Source: Pelobates cultripes (lineage: Eukaryota; Chordata; Amphibia; Anura; Pelobatidae). From it: 64,000 nt of DNA. The notes under the pieces are model-generated. The model did not search any database. It had not been told where the DNA came from and saw only the letters and a list, made by a program, of their open reading frames with translations. Of this stretch, positions 34,465 through 44,692 are shown piece after piece. A program made the position numbers and the translations under genes. The DNA lies in assembly GCA_933207985.1 (NCBI GenBank), contig OW240917.1, forward strand, positions 118,371,548 through 118,435,547. The letters run 5' to 3'. Position 1 is the stretch's first letter, and each line of letters begins with the position of its first letter.

Positions 34465-34472
34465 TACACACA
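34424..34472. repeat. (TA)n(CA)n microsatellite
   Basis: TA run to about 34456 followed by CA repeats. Confidence 0.85.
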
Positions 34473-34778
34473 CACACACACATTACATCACCAAAGGTTT
34501 ATACTGATGAAAGATAATAGGAAAAGTAAAAAAACAAAACTAAAATGTGCATTTTCTCTTTAACATTCATTTTTTTAATTGACTACATCTGTGATCACTG
34601 ATGTAAAGAGCTCCTCAGATATATGCTTTGAATTGAAAAAGTCCTTGAGCGAATAAAGCACACTGAATAATTCAAACGATAGGAAATTACTTATCTATCT
34701 TGAAATATATAGTCTGATTTATTCTATTTAGTTCATGTTATAGGTCTAAATATGAGAAACAGACTAATTTCTACATAC

Positions 34779-34902
34779 CTAGCGAGGCGAGATCAGAATA
34801 TTGAGAACTTAAAAGAAACAAATCAACTGCAGTCTGCTGTCCAGAGCAATCTAGAGCCAGTTTCTTGTAAAAGTCTGTAGCAGGACCCAAATGCTGCACT
34901 CC
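34779..34902 (-). CDS. SEC24B: SEC24B exon G
   Basis: Acceptor tttttacag, donor GTATGT with a split Ala codon. Encodes GVQHLGPATDFYKKLALDCS then GQQTAVDLFLLSSQYSDLAS and L. Trunk (vWA-like) domain; the FYK.LALDC block is shared across SEC23/SEC24. Confidence 0.96.
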
Positions 34903-35765
34903 CTGTAAAAACAAAATAAACGGGCTAATCAGAAAAACATTGTGCAAAACAGATATTGTGAACAGGAGCTGAATATAACAAATGTAAAATGCAGACAAGT
35001 ACTATAGATAATTTGTAAACAATTAATATTTTTTACAATATAATATACCCAAAGTAACACTATTGCGTAGGGAATGCAAACATATATTTTTAACTCTATA
35101 GTGTTCCCCTAACTATGTAGGTATCCAACCCCACCTGGCAGAGGTTTAAAAGTTGTACTTGCCTTACATCCAGAGGTACATTGGTCTCCATGTTGGCACT
35201 CCATCTGTGATCCCCAGTCTCAATGATAGTCAATCAAACCACAGCTTGTAAGGAATCACTGGGAGGCAAGTGCGCAGGTGCAGCAAAATGCTGAACCAAT
35301 CAAATGCTATCAATGACAGCCTTTGGAGCTATAACAGAGTTATTACAGCTGCGGAAGCCTGACAGCTATTAGAGGTGTGTTCCTGAAAAACTGATATAAT
35401 TTCACTTGTAGGGTCCCTTTAATTTGTGGTGCACCCTTTTGTTGGCAGATTTTTTCATATTGTGAATAGCAGTGCCAATTTGGTGTTTAAACAATACAAA
35501 GCCACTATTTCAGATATTGGCCACCTTTGTAGATGATGTCAACTTGATGTGCGACAAACAATGTTCTTTAAGACATTTTGCTTCAATACAAAATAGGATC
35601 AATGCATGTCTGTACAAGTCACAGAGCTAGCAACTACATAACTACCTACAGTATTTCAGATTACAAAAAAACAAATAGACTACTGCATATATTGAAAGGT
35701 ATTCTCAAAACTGGGATTTAACCTAATTTATTTTCTAAATAAATAAAATAAAATAAAATAAAAAA
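34903..35765 (-). other. SEC24B: SEC24B intron F-G, left part
   Basis: Contains a degraded TTAA-type repeat around 35040-35420 (ctatagtgttcccctaac; gtagggtccctttaa) and an AAAT-rich run near 35740. No gene. Confidence 0.5.
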
Positions 35766-36425
35766 ACATGAGGGTGTGGCTAGCTGAGCAGACGTGCAAG
35801 TAAGGTGCTCAGGCTTCTATTTACTAAAAAAAGACCTTTATGCCACAAAATTAAAAGAATACAGACCAGCTACAGAAACTTTGGCTTCATCCGAAAGAGA
35901 GATGGAGTGAAAACACAACAAATTTGACAATTCAGAAAGCACCAATGTCCGTGATATCGTTTGAGAGGCCACTGCCACAGGCCCGACTCATAATGGTGCC
36001 CAGGGGACAGCATGGCTCAAGAGATTGATTATTTCCAGGATGACGAGAGACTTCCAACATCACAAGCTACTGGTACTGTGTACCTGAGGACTGACACAGA
36101 CATGTCTCCATCTCCTAAAGCGGACATTAAAAAACTCCTCTTGGACCTGTGAGAGATTTTAAAAGCAGGCCTCACAGGAGTGAAGAAAGAGATCGGTGGG
36201 TTACGGCATGATTGGGGTCGTCAAGTCCAGAGAAGGAGAGCGTGAGCAGTGGAATCCCTCACCCAGTGGACCACCTCCATTCCTGTACAGAGGCATCACT
36301 GGAGACGCGAAATCAGCAGGAAAAAATTTTATGAATTAGCGGAGCGCCAGAAATAGTTGAACAACAGGCTTTGCTAGACTTTGTCTATAAAGTGACACAG
36401 GCAATGGAGGTGAAAGAAGAAGGGG
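35766..36425 (+). pseudogene. LINE 5' fragment with ORF1 start, cut by DIRS element
   Basis: The GC-richer leader starts gagggtgtggctagctgagc, similar to L1-type 5' ends. An ATG at 36012 opens MAQEIDYFQDDERLPTSQAT, then PSPKADIKKLLLDL before a TGA. In-frame text resumes with GLTGVKKEIGGLRHDWGRQV, like the coiled-coil approach of L1 ORF1. It stops at the DIRS border. Weak but coherent. Confidence 0.5.
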
Positions 36426-36438
36426 AATTTTACCACAT

Positions 36439-36572
36439 GACAGGAGGCTTCATATTTTGCATTAACTCTCTTTACTAACTCCACACAGCAGTAAAGAAAA
36501 GTGAAACATTAACCAATGAAAAAACAGTATGAGGTATAGTATTCACAGTGATGAGGCTCCTCCCCCTCTTTC
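36439..36572 (+). repeat. DIRS left inverted terminal repeat
   Basis: 134 bp, starts gacaggaggcttcatatttt. From tgcattaactctctttact to cctccccctctttc it matches the reverse complement of 42280-42412 essentially perfectly; the outer tip differs (cttcat versus gagt). Confidence 0.92.
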
Positions 36573-37593
36573 TTTACTGCTCCATCAGCAGACAGGTCAG
36601 AGTTTTTGGCTCTTCCCTTTTACTTACTGTATTTATTACTATATGTTTATTTTATGTTCTCTATGATATATCCTTACATGTAGTTACTGTGTAGTACTGC
36701 TTCAGGTGGGCTTTTTCTTTTATTGTCCTTTTATATGTACTGTGCTAGTGGTTTGTACTTTCTGTTGTATTATTAGGGCAGACTTTTTATGGAAGCACTT
36801 TCCTCCTTTTTTATCCCTTTATCTCTGCCCCCCTTGAACTTTACTCTTCTGGGGATTTTTCCTCTCCCCCCTTCAGGATCTTCTCCTGTCTCTCCCCCCC
36901 CCCCTCCCTTTTCCCACTCGGTCCGCCAGCTTTCTCCGCCGTCGGACCGACCGCAAACGCCCACCTCTTTCTCTGAGGGTAACGCTCACCCTCCTCCACC
37001 CTACTCCTTCCTCGCGGCTTCACAGCCGCACTCACTCTGGTCGCGCGGCGGGAAACTGTTTCCCGTTCGCTCCGGCGGCCATCTTGGATCTCGCGTCTCG
37101 CGAGATCCACGGCCGCCATCTTGGGAGCGTCGCGACCGCTCATTCCGGCGCCCGTTCACCTCACCACCGGACGCAATCAGGGGTCCCCAGGTCAGTCATC
37201 CATTTAGAAGATTATTAATCCTGTGCTTTGGGGTGAGGCCCCATACTTATTGATATTACTGGCTCCACCAGCGTTTTGTGTGCCAGGGTGAGGCCCTTAT
37301 ATTTGATTACTGCTGCTGCCAGGTGGATTTCGTGCCACCTATATATATGAATGCATATATAACTGGGTGAGGCCCAGAATAAAACCCAATATTCCCTGCT
37401 GGGGAAACTGGTGCTTTTGTTACCAGCTTTATCATATTCACCCTGCTGGGGTGCCCTTTTTTCCCTTTTATTATATATCTACATATATATATATAATTTA
37501 CCCTGCTGGGGTTACCTGGGTACTGCAGGTACCTTTTTTCAGACTGACCCCTAGCCCAGATTTATCTATTCCAGCGGCCCTACTCCTATCATT
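36573..37593 (+). promoter_or_regulatory. DIRS leader with repeated motifs and YY1-like sites
   Basis: The 1-kb leader includes a CpG-rich block (36920-37180) with two GCCATCTTGG cores, one at about 37078 and one at about 37116, which match the YY1 consensus on the minus strand. A tctcgcgtctcgcgaga-type palindrome lies between. Further on GGTGAGGCCC occurs three times and CCCTGCTGGGG three times. Promoter function is inferred. Confidence 0.45.
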
Positions 37594-38940
37594 ATGGATA
37601 CACCCCAAAACCCTGCGGACTTCCAAACCACGATTGCGGAAGCCATCTCCGCCTCTATGGAGAAAGCGTTATCCAGGGTTATGACGGCAACAGCCGATCA
37701 GACTAAAAAAGTCACAAAAGCCCAAGCCCATGACTACGATTCTGAGGCTTCAGAATCTCATGCTCAGGCCGACTCACGGCCCAGCAAACGCCACTGGAAG
37801 GGCGAAAAAGGGAATGACAACCCGGGCAAAGGCAAGACACCTTGCAAACGCCACAGGCCGACCCCACCCACTCCAGCCCACTACTCCTCGGACGAGGGGG
37901 ACGAACACACACACTCCATGGCCGTGTTGGACGAGTGGCAGGCCGCAGATTCCGATTCACAAGAAAATGACTGGGGTTCGGACACGGGATCCCATACTGG
38001 TTTCCTGCAAGGCACCTTCTTGGACGACATCCAACTGCCGGACGCCACACCGGTCCAAGAAGAAGGGGAAGCCATTCTGGACCCCACGGGTCAACGTCTA
38101 TTCGACCCCCGAAATATACGACACCCGCGTTCGGGGGACTGGACCCCTCCCGACCATCTCTCCAAATTTATGCATCGTTGGCTCCGCAAACCCCTGGACA
38201 AAACGGTGCGCAACCGCCTACGTTCTGAATGCCCTCGCCCTTCGCTCCCCGACCACGTGGCTCAGACTCCCGAATTCGACCAGGTCATGAACACATTCAT
38301 GTCGCGGGGTGGTCGTGACCCCAGGAGAGGAGTGGAAAAAGGATTCCACGGAGTTCAGGACAAACTCCTAGACTCCATTGGCCCACTGTCCCGCATCATG
38401 TTTTTGGCGGACGATGCTTTCACAAGGGCTGACGAATTTGATACCAGCATGGTAAAAGAGTGGGCACATGATATAAGAGAATGGGCACAGAGGTGCTTCT
38501 GTTTTGTGGGCAACACCAATGTAGCCCTCTCCTCTGAGAGGCGTAAGGCAGCGCTACTCCGTATTGACGGAAAACTGGTGGAATTGGGCACCAAGGAGTT
38601 GGGACCGCTTGCACAGGGCAAATTGTTTGGGGAAGCATTCCTCAAAGAACTTAACAAGCATGTAAACATTTTCACCTCACTAAATAAGGCTCAAACTTCC
38701 ATGAAGCGAGTCTTCAGGGGCTACCCCAGTAGGGGTGTTTTTGGACGGGCTGGCCGCTACAGGGGCCGAGCAGCCAGCCGGTTTTGGCCCTCCGGCCCCC
38801 GCTCACACAGACCCCAACCCTTCTACCCGGAAGTGGGCGTCAGGCAGCCTTTCTCCTACACCCGAGGAGCCGACAGAGGCAGAGGACCTCGTGGCCGTGG
38901 CAGAGCACGCTTTCCCACAGGTAAGCAACATAATGTCTCA
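37594..38940 (+). CDS. DIRS gag-like protein
   Basis: Starts MDTPQNPADFQTTIAEAISA. An acidic, charged N-terminal third is followed by a conserved-looking core (DHLSKFMHRWLRKPLDKTVR; DSIGPLSRIMFLADDAFTRA) and an Arg/Gly-rich tail (GRAGRYRGRAASRFWPSGPR), suited to binding nucleic acid. This frame stays open without a stop to 40965, passing out of phase over the RT. The functional end of gag is therefore uncertain and 38940 is only where likeness to gag fades. Confidence 0.78.
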
Positions 38941-40120
38941 ATGTCCTCTTACCCCGTGTACTGCAGGTCGTATCGCTCTGTCTTTTCAGAACTGGACAGC
39001 CATCTCCACGGACGCATGGATCCTTCAGACGGTTCGGGGCTACATCATAGATTTCGTGGAAACCCCATGCCAGACCACTCCTCCGCACCCCATTCAGTGC
39101 TCCAACGAGGATCGCCACCTAATCGATGGCGAACTATGGGAACTCAGGGCGAAAGGAGCAATAGAACCCGCTCACGACAAAAACGGCTTCTTCAGCAACA
39201 TTTTTCTAGTGAAGAAGAAATCCGGAGACTTCCGGCCGGTTATAAACCTAAGGAGGCTCAACTTTTTCGTGAGGTACAGACATTTCAAGATGGAAGGCAT
39301 CCATCTTCTAAGAGATCTGCTCCAAGACAGGGACTGGTTCACAAGACTGGACCTCAAGGACGCCTACCTATCGGTACCCGTCCATACGTCTTGCCGACAA
39401 TTCCTCAGATTCCGATGGCAAGGTCGCCCCTGGCAGTTCACATGCCTCCCCTTCGGCCTCAGCTCAGCACCATGGTGCTTCACCAAGCTCCTCAAGCCGG
39501 TAGTATCACAACTACGAACTCAAGGAATTCGTTGCATTATCTACCTGGACGACCTGCTACTTTTTTCCTCAGACAGGTACAGTCTAACACAACACACACG
39601 ATATACCATTCAACTCCTGACGTCCCTAGGCTTCGTGGTGAACTACCAAAAATCGGAGCTGCTCCCAGCCCAGACGATACACTTCCTGGGCTTCGAGATA
39701 GACTCCAAGACCAGCACCTTACGGCTCCCGATCTCAAAGATCACAGCCATCAAAAAGGAACTACGCAGAGTCATCCGCTGCAACACCATTCCACTCCGCA
39801 GCCTGGCTCGAATCGTGGGACTACTGTCCGCATCTATACAGGCAATCTTCCCGGGCCCACTACACTACAGGGCGATGCAACGCCTGAAGGCCTCCTTCCT
39901 CCGTCAGAACCCTTCCTACGACCAAAACATTCCGGTAACGGAAGAGATCAAGGAAGAACTCGGATGGTGGTTGGACAGCATGGAAGCTTGGAGCGGCCGA
40001 GCCATCTTCGGGAATACACCATTCTGGAATCAGACGCCAGCCTGTGGGGCTGGGGCGCCACAAGCGAGGGCAGATCGACAGGAGGCACTTGGACTTCCCA
40101 AGAAACCAACCTTCACATAA
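38735..40120 (+). CDS. DIRS reverse transcriptase frame
   Basis: Overlaps gag in the +1 phase. RT motifs in order: GAIEPAHDKNGFFSNIFLVK; FRPVINLRRLN; motif A FTRLDLKDAYLSVPV; motif B LPFGLSSAPWCFTKL; motif C YLDDLLLF with both catalytic Asp; then FLGFEIDSKTSTLRLP. All expected catalytic residues are present. After WWLDSMEAWSGRAIFGN the frame leaves homology: the RNase H domain continues in another phase, which indicates a 1-nt indel near 40015. Confidence 0.9.
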   Translation: MFLDGLAATGAEQPAGFGPPAPAHTDPNPSTRKWASGSLSPTPEEPTEAEDLVAVAEHAFPQVSNIMSQCPLTPCTAGRIALSFQNWTAISTDAWILQTVRGYIIDFVETPCQTTPPHPIQCSNEDRHLIDGELWELRAKGAIEPAHDKNGFFSNIFLVKKKSGDFRPVINLRRLNFFVRYRHFKMEGIHLLRDLLQDRDWFTRLDLKDAYLSVPVHTSCRQFLRFRWQGRPWQFTCLPFGLSSAPWCFTKLLKPVVSQLRTQGIRCIIYLDDLLLFSSDRYSLTQHTRYTIQLLTSLGFVVNYQKSELLPAQTIHFLGFEIDSKTSTLRLPISKITAIKKELRRVIRCNTIPLRSLARIVGLLSASIQAIFPGPLHYRAMQRLKASFLRQNPSYDQNIPVTEEIKEELGWWLDSMEAWSGRAIFGNTPFWNQTPACGAGAPQARADRQEALGLPKKPTFT

Positions 40121-40965
40121 ACTGCCTAGAACTCCTAGCGGGGTCGTTTGCGATCCGCAGCTTAGCGAGAGACCGGACAGACTGCTGCATCCTCCTCCGG
40201 ATGGACAACATCTCAGCGTTCCGCTACATCAATCGTCTGGGAGGAGCCCGATCCAGACTCCTCTCAGAGATCACGAAGGACATTTTCGACTTTTGTCTAC
40301 CCCGGAAAATCTCCCTCATGGCAGAATACCTCCCGGGAGAAACGAACCTGACAGCGGACTGGTTTTCACGCCACTGGCGGGACAGCAGCGACTGGAGACT
40401 GGACCCAGCGATCTTCCAGCGCCTTTCGGTCAGGAGGGGTCCCCTCCACCTAGACCTCTTCGCGTCACGCAACAACAGGCAGACAGACGAGTACTTCAGC
40501 TGGCTCCCAGACCCAGAGAGCAAAGCAGTAGATGCGTTTCTCCAACCTTGGCCACCCTCGGGGGCGTACGCCTTTCCCCCATTCGCCATGGTAGCCAGGA
40601 CGATGCAATACCTGAAGACCCAGCGCGGATCCCTGCTCCTCATCTCACCCCTATGGCAGGGTCAACCATGGTTTCCGGACCTTCTAGCATCATCCTACAG
40701 AGATCCCCTCCTCATACCGTCCTATCCGACGCTCCTTACGGACCCGAGAGGGAATCAACACCCGCTCATCCTGGAAGACCGTCTCACGCTGGTGGCTTGG
40801 ACGCTTTCAGGGGAGCCTGGCAAACCGAAGAGTTATCGCAAACATCTCGAGATCTCCTATGGGACTCATGGGCACCAGGAACCAGACGATGTTACTTATC
40901 GGCATGGAGCTCCTGGGCTACTTGGTGCAGTGAGCGGAATTTTGATCCCTTTACGGCACCTATAA
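40010..40965 (+). CDS. DIRS RNase H and methyltransferase-like domains
   Basis: In the gag phase. RNase H residues: TILESDASLWGWGA (Asp), INCLELLAG (Glu), LLRMDNISAFRYI (Asp), NLTADWFSRHW (Asp). The methyltransferase-like region of DIRS elements follows (HLDLFASRNNRQTDEYFSWL; GAYAFPPFAMVARTMQYL; ISPLWQGQPWFPDL), ending LIPLRHL and stop. Normally one polyprotein with RT; here separated by the apparent frameshift. Confidence 0.88.
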
Positions 40966-41747
40966 CAGCCATCATGAATTTTCTCTCGCATCTCTTCTCC
41001 AAGGGCCGATCTTACCGATCCCTCAACGTAGTGCGCTCCGCAATTTCGGCGGCCCACGTTCCGGCCCAGGGGATCCCCGTCGGGAAAGACCCGTTGGTAT
41101 GCCGCCTCCTCAGGGGCATCAGACTTCAGAGGCCTCCGAGACCTAAATATTCCCGACTATGGGACGTCGAAAACGTCCTACAGTTCCTGAGGGACTGGCC
41201 AGACAACGACAGACTTTCACTCCGACAACTATCAGCCAAACTGACGCTCCTACTTTGTTTGGTCTCGTTCCGCAGAGTTTCAGACGTACGAGCATTCGAC
41301 ATCGATGCCTTTTCGGTCTCCCCGGAGGGAGTTACCTTCCAAGTTTCACGCCGTACGAAATCCGACTCCACATCGGTCTTCTACCCCTTTTTTCCTACAG
41401 AACCGCTTCTCTGCGTGGTATCTACCCTACATCGATACGTAGAGGTCACAACCCGCTTGCGCGTCTCCCCTACGGGCCAACTCTTGGTGTCCTACGTTAG
41501 GCCACACGTTCCCGTCTCTACCACCACCCTGGCCAGATGGGTAAGATGGATTCTGTCCCTGGCAGGCGTAGAGGAAACCTTCGGAGCCCACTCAGTCCGC
41601 GGGGCGGCAGCTTCTTCGGCTTTCACCGCAGGCGCATCCCTGGCAGACATCCTACGAGCTGCAGATTGGTCACGAGAATCGACCTTTCGGACCTTCTACT
41701 TCCGACCGAATGCGGGGGCAGCCACGTCTCTCCTGGTTCAGCGTTAA
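40044..41747 (+). CDS. DIRS tyrosine recombinase
   Basis: The frame is open from 40044 but recombinase likeness starts near 40800, so the true start is unresolved; overlap with the preceding ORF is normal in DIRS elements. Core-binding part: SWAPGTRRCYLSAWSSWATW. Catalytic tetrad: Arg in VSFRRVSDVRAF, His and Arg in GAHSVRGAAASS, Tyr in FRTFYFRP. The enzyme joins the circular DNA copy to the chromosome. All four residues are present and there is no stop before 41745-41747. Confidence 0.9.
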   Translation: MGLGRHKRGQIDRRHLDFPRNQPSHKLPRTPSGVVCDPQLSERPDRLLHPPPDGQHLSVPLHQSSGRSPIQTPLRDHEGHFRLLSTPENLPHGRIPPGRNEPDSGLVFTPLAGQQRLETGPSDLPAPFGQEGSPPPRPLRVTQQQADRRVLQLAPRPREQSSRCVSPTLATLGGVRLSPIRHGSQDDAIPEDPARIPAPHLTPMAGSTMVSGPSSIILQRSPPHTVLSDAPYGPERESTPAHPGRPSHAGGLDAFRGAWQTEELSQTSRDLLWDSWAPGTRRCYLSAWSSWATWCSERNFDPFTAPITAIMNFLSHLFSKGRSYRSLNVVRSAISAAHVPAQGIPVGKDPLVCRLLRGIRLQRPPRPKYSRLWDVENVLQFLRDWPDNDRLSLRQLSAKLTLLLCLVSFRRVSDVRAFDIDAFSVSPEGVTFQVSRRTKSDSTSVFYPFFPTEPLLCVVSTLHRYVEVTTRLRVSPTGQLLVSYVRPHVPVSTTTLARWVRWILSLAGVEETFGAHSVRGAAASSAFTAGASLADILRAADWSRESTFRTFYFRPNAGAATSLLVQR

Positions 41748-41750
41748 AAA

Positions 41751-41852
41751 TGCAAAATATGAAGCCTCCTGTCATGTGGTAAAATTGAAGATTATGCTAG
41801 CGCTAGTGTACTTATAATCTTAATTTTAGTAATGACAGGAGGCGAGTATTTT
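41751..41852 (+). repeat. DIRS internal complementary region
   Basis: First half (41751-41786) is the reverse complement of the left edge from 36426; second half (about 41783-41852) is the reverse complement of the right edge to 42473. They join at AATT, which also forms both outer tips. This is the template thought to align the ends into a circle. Confidence 0.92.
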
Positions 41853-42279
41853 CCCACCCTCCACACCCTTGGGGGATAAGGATCCAAGTAAGTATACTTA
41901 CTCTGTGTATTCCTTACTTCTTCTATCTTCCTATTCATCTTGTATGACTCAGGCTTGTACCTTGTTTAGCTAGATCATTGTTATGGTTTACTGTCATATT
42001 TGTACTAGTTTTCTCATCTAGTTTTGCATCAGTTCAGTGGAAATTGTGTTGGGTGTATTACATTACTGCAAACAGTTGCCAGATCGGTACCTAACCTTCT
42101 CCACGTTCTTTTTCAGCATAACCTTGGGACATTACATCTCATGCTCAGGATGGACACGTTTGGACCGTCCTTCAGCCACTAGGACTTCGTATGTGGAAAG
42201 TCACCCGTTGGTGCATGTTTCAAGACTTTATGTTTCAAGACTTTATCCGTTTTCTATATTTGTCTTTGATGTCGCTTTC

Positions 42280-42412
42280 GAAAGAGGGGGAGGAGCCTCA
42301 TCACTGTGAATACTATACCTCATACTGTTTTTTCATTGGTTAATGTTTCACTTTTCTTTACTGCTGTGTGGAGTTAGTAAAGAGAGTTAATGCAAAATAC
42401 TCGCCTCCTGTC
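42280..42412 (-). repeat. DIRS right inverted terminal repeat
   Basis: Inverted copy of 36439-36572. Beyond it the element continues to 42473 (attactaaaattaagattat through tcttcaatt), the part represented in the internal complementary region. Confidence 0.92.
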
Positions 42413-42473
42413 ATTACTAAAATTAAGATTATAAGTACACTAGCGCTAGCATAATCTTCAATTGTCGCCCATC

Positions 42474-43082
42474 GTGTCAGCATACAGGATCAGGAAGGTG
42501 CCAACTGCTGCTGTGGATGCAACCAGACACATAGCGGTCACCCTGGACATTTTCTGTTACATTGGCTATTATGGCCCGCTCAGGAAAGAATCCTAGGTTT
42601 GGCGTGGGCAACTGCAGGATTTCAGTCTCTGGAATCTGGCGGTACCCCACGGGGATGCAGTTCATGTTCTGTCAGGCCCTCGAAAATCCAAAAGAATGCT
42701 TGAAAGGCCTCCAGTTGCCTCCTGCGCCTCTCCCGGTACAGCAGAGAGTTGTAGTGCCAGGAGTAAAAGCGTTGCTCAAGTCCCGGACTGTGGAAGATGC
42801 ACTGCTGCTGCAGGGTCCACTGTATGACTTTCTGTATAGTGAGCTACTCTGTTGGGTGTAGAAGGGCTACCAGGGATTGGCAAGTTCCCATACTAGTCCT
42901 TTTGCGCATTTTCTCTGCAGTAACAGATCATAAGATCGATAACATTTAAAAAAAAATAAAAAATTATATATAAAAAATTTTGTAGTGCAAAAAAAGTAAA
43001 ATAAAGGCAGATAGAGACTTATTTTAAGAATATAGGTTAACAAAAAGGCTTGTCAAGCTGTGTCACGTAGAGTAACAGCACT
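42474..43082 (-). other. Unassigned block with minus-strand coding-like text
   Basis: On the minus strand 42900-42480 reads in part FHSPGLEQRFYSWHYNSLLY and RERRRRQLEAFQAFFWIFEG, then in another phase MNCIPVGYRQIPETEILQLP. It looks like a decayed protein-coding copy, but I do not recognise the source. An AT-rich tail follows toward 43082. Confidence 0.35.
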
Positions 43083-44052
43083 TTTTTTTTTTATGCAGTT
43101 TTCGAACTAGGACTGGGTAAAGGAAATTTGCACAAGCATATTATACATAAGCAATTAATTGGCATTGTTAATGAATTTAAAAAGAAAATAAAGAGTAAAC
43201 CATAACACCAGGAGTCCACCATCCTGTAGATAATCTGGCTTGCAGCCGCTGCTGGTCTCTGTGTGCGACAAGCATTCTCAACCGATTCCGGATTGCGAGC
43301 TAACTGCTGGGCTCCCAGGAGAGAATCCTTGTGTTCCGAGTGAGTTTCACTGCCGTGTAGCATAAGCTACAGCCTTGCCCAAAGCTTGCGTGGGGTCTCC
43401 TGATCACCACCGCCATTTTGGAGGGCACAGTGGGAGGCCTTTCCCAGGCTCTGGGTCTGGTGCCAACTCCCAACACTACCAGGCACAGCCCCAAGCAATC
43501 TTGTGCTATGGGTAGCTGCCAGAGCGGATCCCGCTGTCATCTCCTGGTAAGGGCTAGATGTTTGCACACTGGTCGAGTATGTAGGGATATTTTGTTTGGT
43601 ATTGCGGGGCCACTCTGTGGTATAGGCGTAGGAGCCCTCGTCTGTTCACCGTACCCATGCAAGAGAGACCGCGATCTTTGCTTTCTCTTTGCTATGCGGG
43701 CTAGAAATTTTAGGAAGATCAGGTCGAGTGCAGACAGTGAGGCAGTGATGTTTGAGGCAGTCATATTTCTAACGCTGGTCTCTGCCATCTTGGGAGCCTC
43801 GTTGGCCCGACGGGATGGTGAGTGATATATGGGCTCCCGGAACCGTGGTAACCCCCACAGGTCCAAAAGGGGGGGGTGGGGGTGGGGGAAGGGAGTAGGC
43901 ATGCTAAATTTGCAAAAAACAGCTAGAGAGTCAAGAGAGCAACCACCTCTCCCTAGCCCACCTGACTATTAACTCGTTTTATAGGTACCAAACACTGGAG
44001 CTAGCTCCACACACATCTGGTCTGCTTGGAAGTCAGGCCCCGCCCCCCTCGA
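43083..44052 (-). mobile_element. Possible minus-strand retroelement, GC-rich
   Basis: A T-run at 43083-43094 could be an A-tail, and the far end cgaggggggcggggcctgac (minus strand) resembles the GC-rich start of the element at 44693. The interior is GC-rich and includes a ccgccattttggagg and a ctgccatcttgggagc box. I could not find a matching target duplication. Confidence 0.35.
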
Positions 44053-44678
44053 TAACACTCTTTAATTAAGACTTTGAATTAGAAATGCACTCATATAGTT
44101 TTATTTTTTTTTGTTTGCATTTTAGAAGTGCCTTACTTAAATGCCCTTACAGGTTTACTGTGTGTACCTTATATTCGTATTTTCTGATTTACAACAAAAT
44201 CTTGTGGTACCAACCACAACAAAATAAAGATTGTAAAAAAGAAAGAAATAATATTGCAGTTACCCATATTCAGCCCTTCTCAGATCAGAAAATATCAGAC
44301 ACCTGTTAGCCAATTCTAAACCATCTATTTGTTAGTGCTGATTAGATTTCTCATAATCCAGTTCATGGGGTATGTTGCCTAGCACCTGGTTAAGAAATGC
44401 ATATTAATGCACAGCCCAAGTGGACAGTTACAGCTAAAATCAATTTCTCTTAACTGGAGCTAATGATGTGGCCATGGCATCAGCCCCTCTAAGGAAAATT
44501 CCCCTTTGTAACAGGGTGGGCTTATAGCTGGACAATATTTTCACTATGAGGAAAGGATTGAAAATGACACCGTACATGCAAAGTAGTAAATATGAATTGA
44601 GTATCCTGTTAAAGCACCAACTGTGTGCTGTTATAGCTGCACTTTCCTCTTTTGTCATTTCTTTGCCAACAGTTCAAC
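44053..44678 (-). other. SEC24B: SEC24B intron F-G, interval
   Basis: No gene or clear element ends. Confidence 0.45.
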
Positions 44679-44692
44679 AGAAACATCCTTTG
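44679..44692. repeat. Target-site duplication, left of 1.83-kb element
   Basis: agaaacatcctttg, repeated exactly at 46526-46539 after an A-run. Confidence 0.88.

Larger units (their letters stand above)
36426..42473 (+). mobile_element. DIRS-type tyrosine-recombinase retrotransposon, 6.05 kb
   Basis: Has all the parts of a DIRS element: inverted terminal repeats (36439-36572 and 42280-42412), an internal complementary region (41751-41852) that repeats both outer edges end to end, gag-like, RT, RNase H, methyltransferase-like and tyrosine recombinase frames. These elements copy RNA into circular DNA and integrate by recombinase, so no target duplication is expected and none is seen. It is antisense to SEC24B in the 20.4-kb intron. 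One apparent frameshift near 40015 is the main coding damage I can find. Confidence 0.93.

Noticed and set aside
36789..37253. 154-codon open frame in a CpG-rich block that could look like a host first exon
   Set aside because: It lies inside the DIRS boundaries, upstream of gag, and the product is composition-driven Pro/Arg text.
37594..40965. A single 1123-residue DIRS polyprotein
   Set aside because: The middle third is out of phase with the clear RT frame; only the gag and RNase H/methyltransferase parts of this frame are meaningful.
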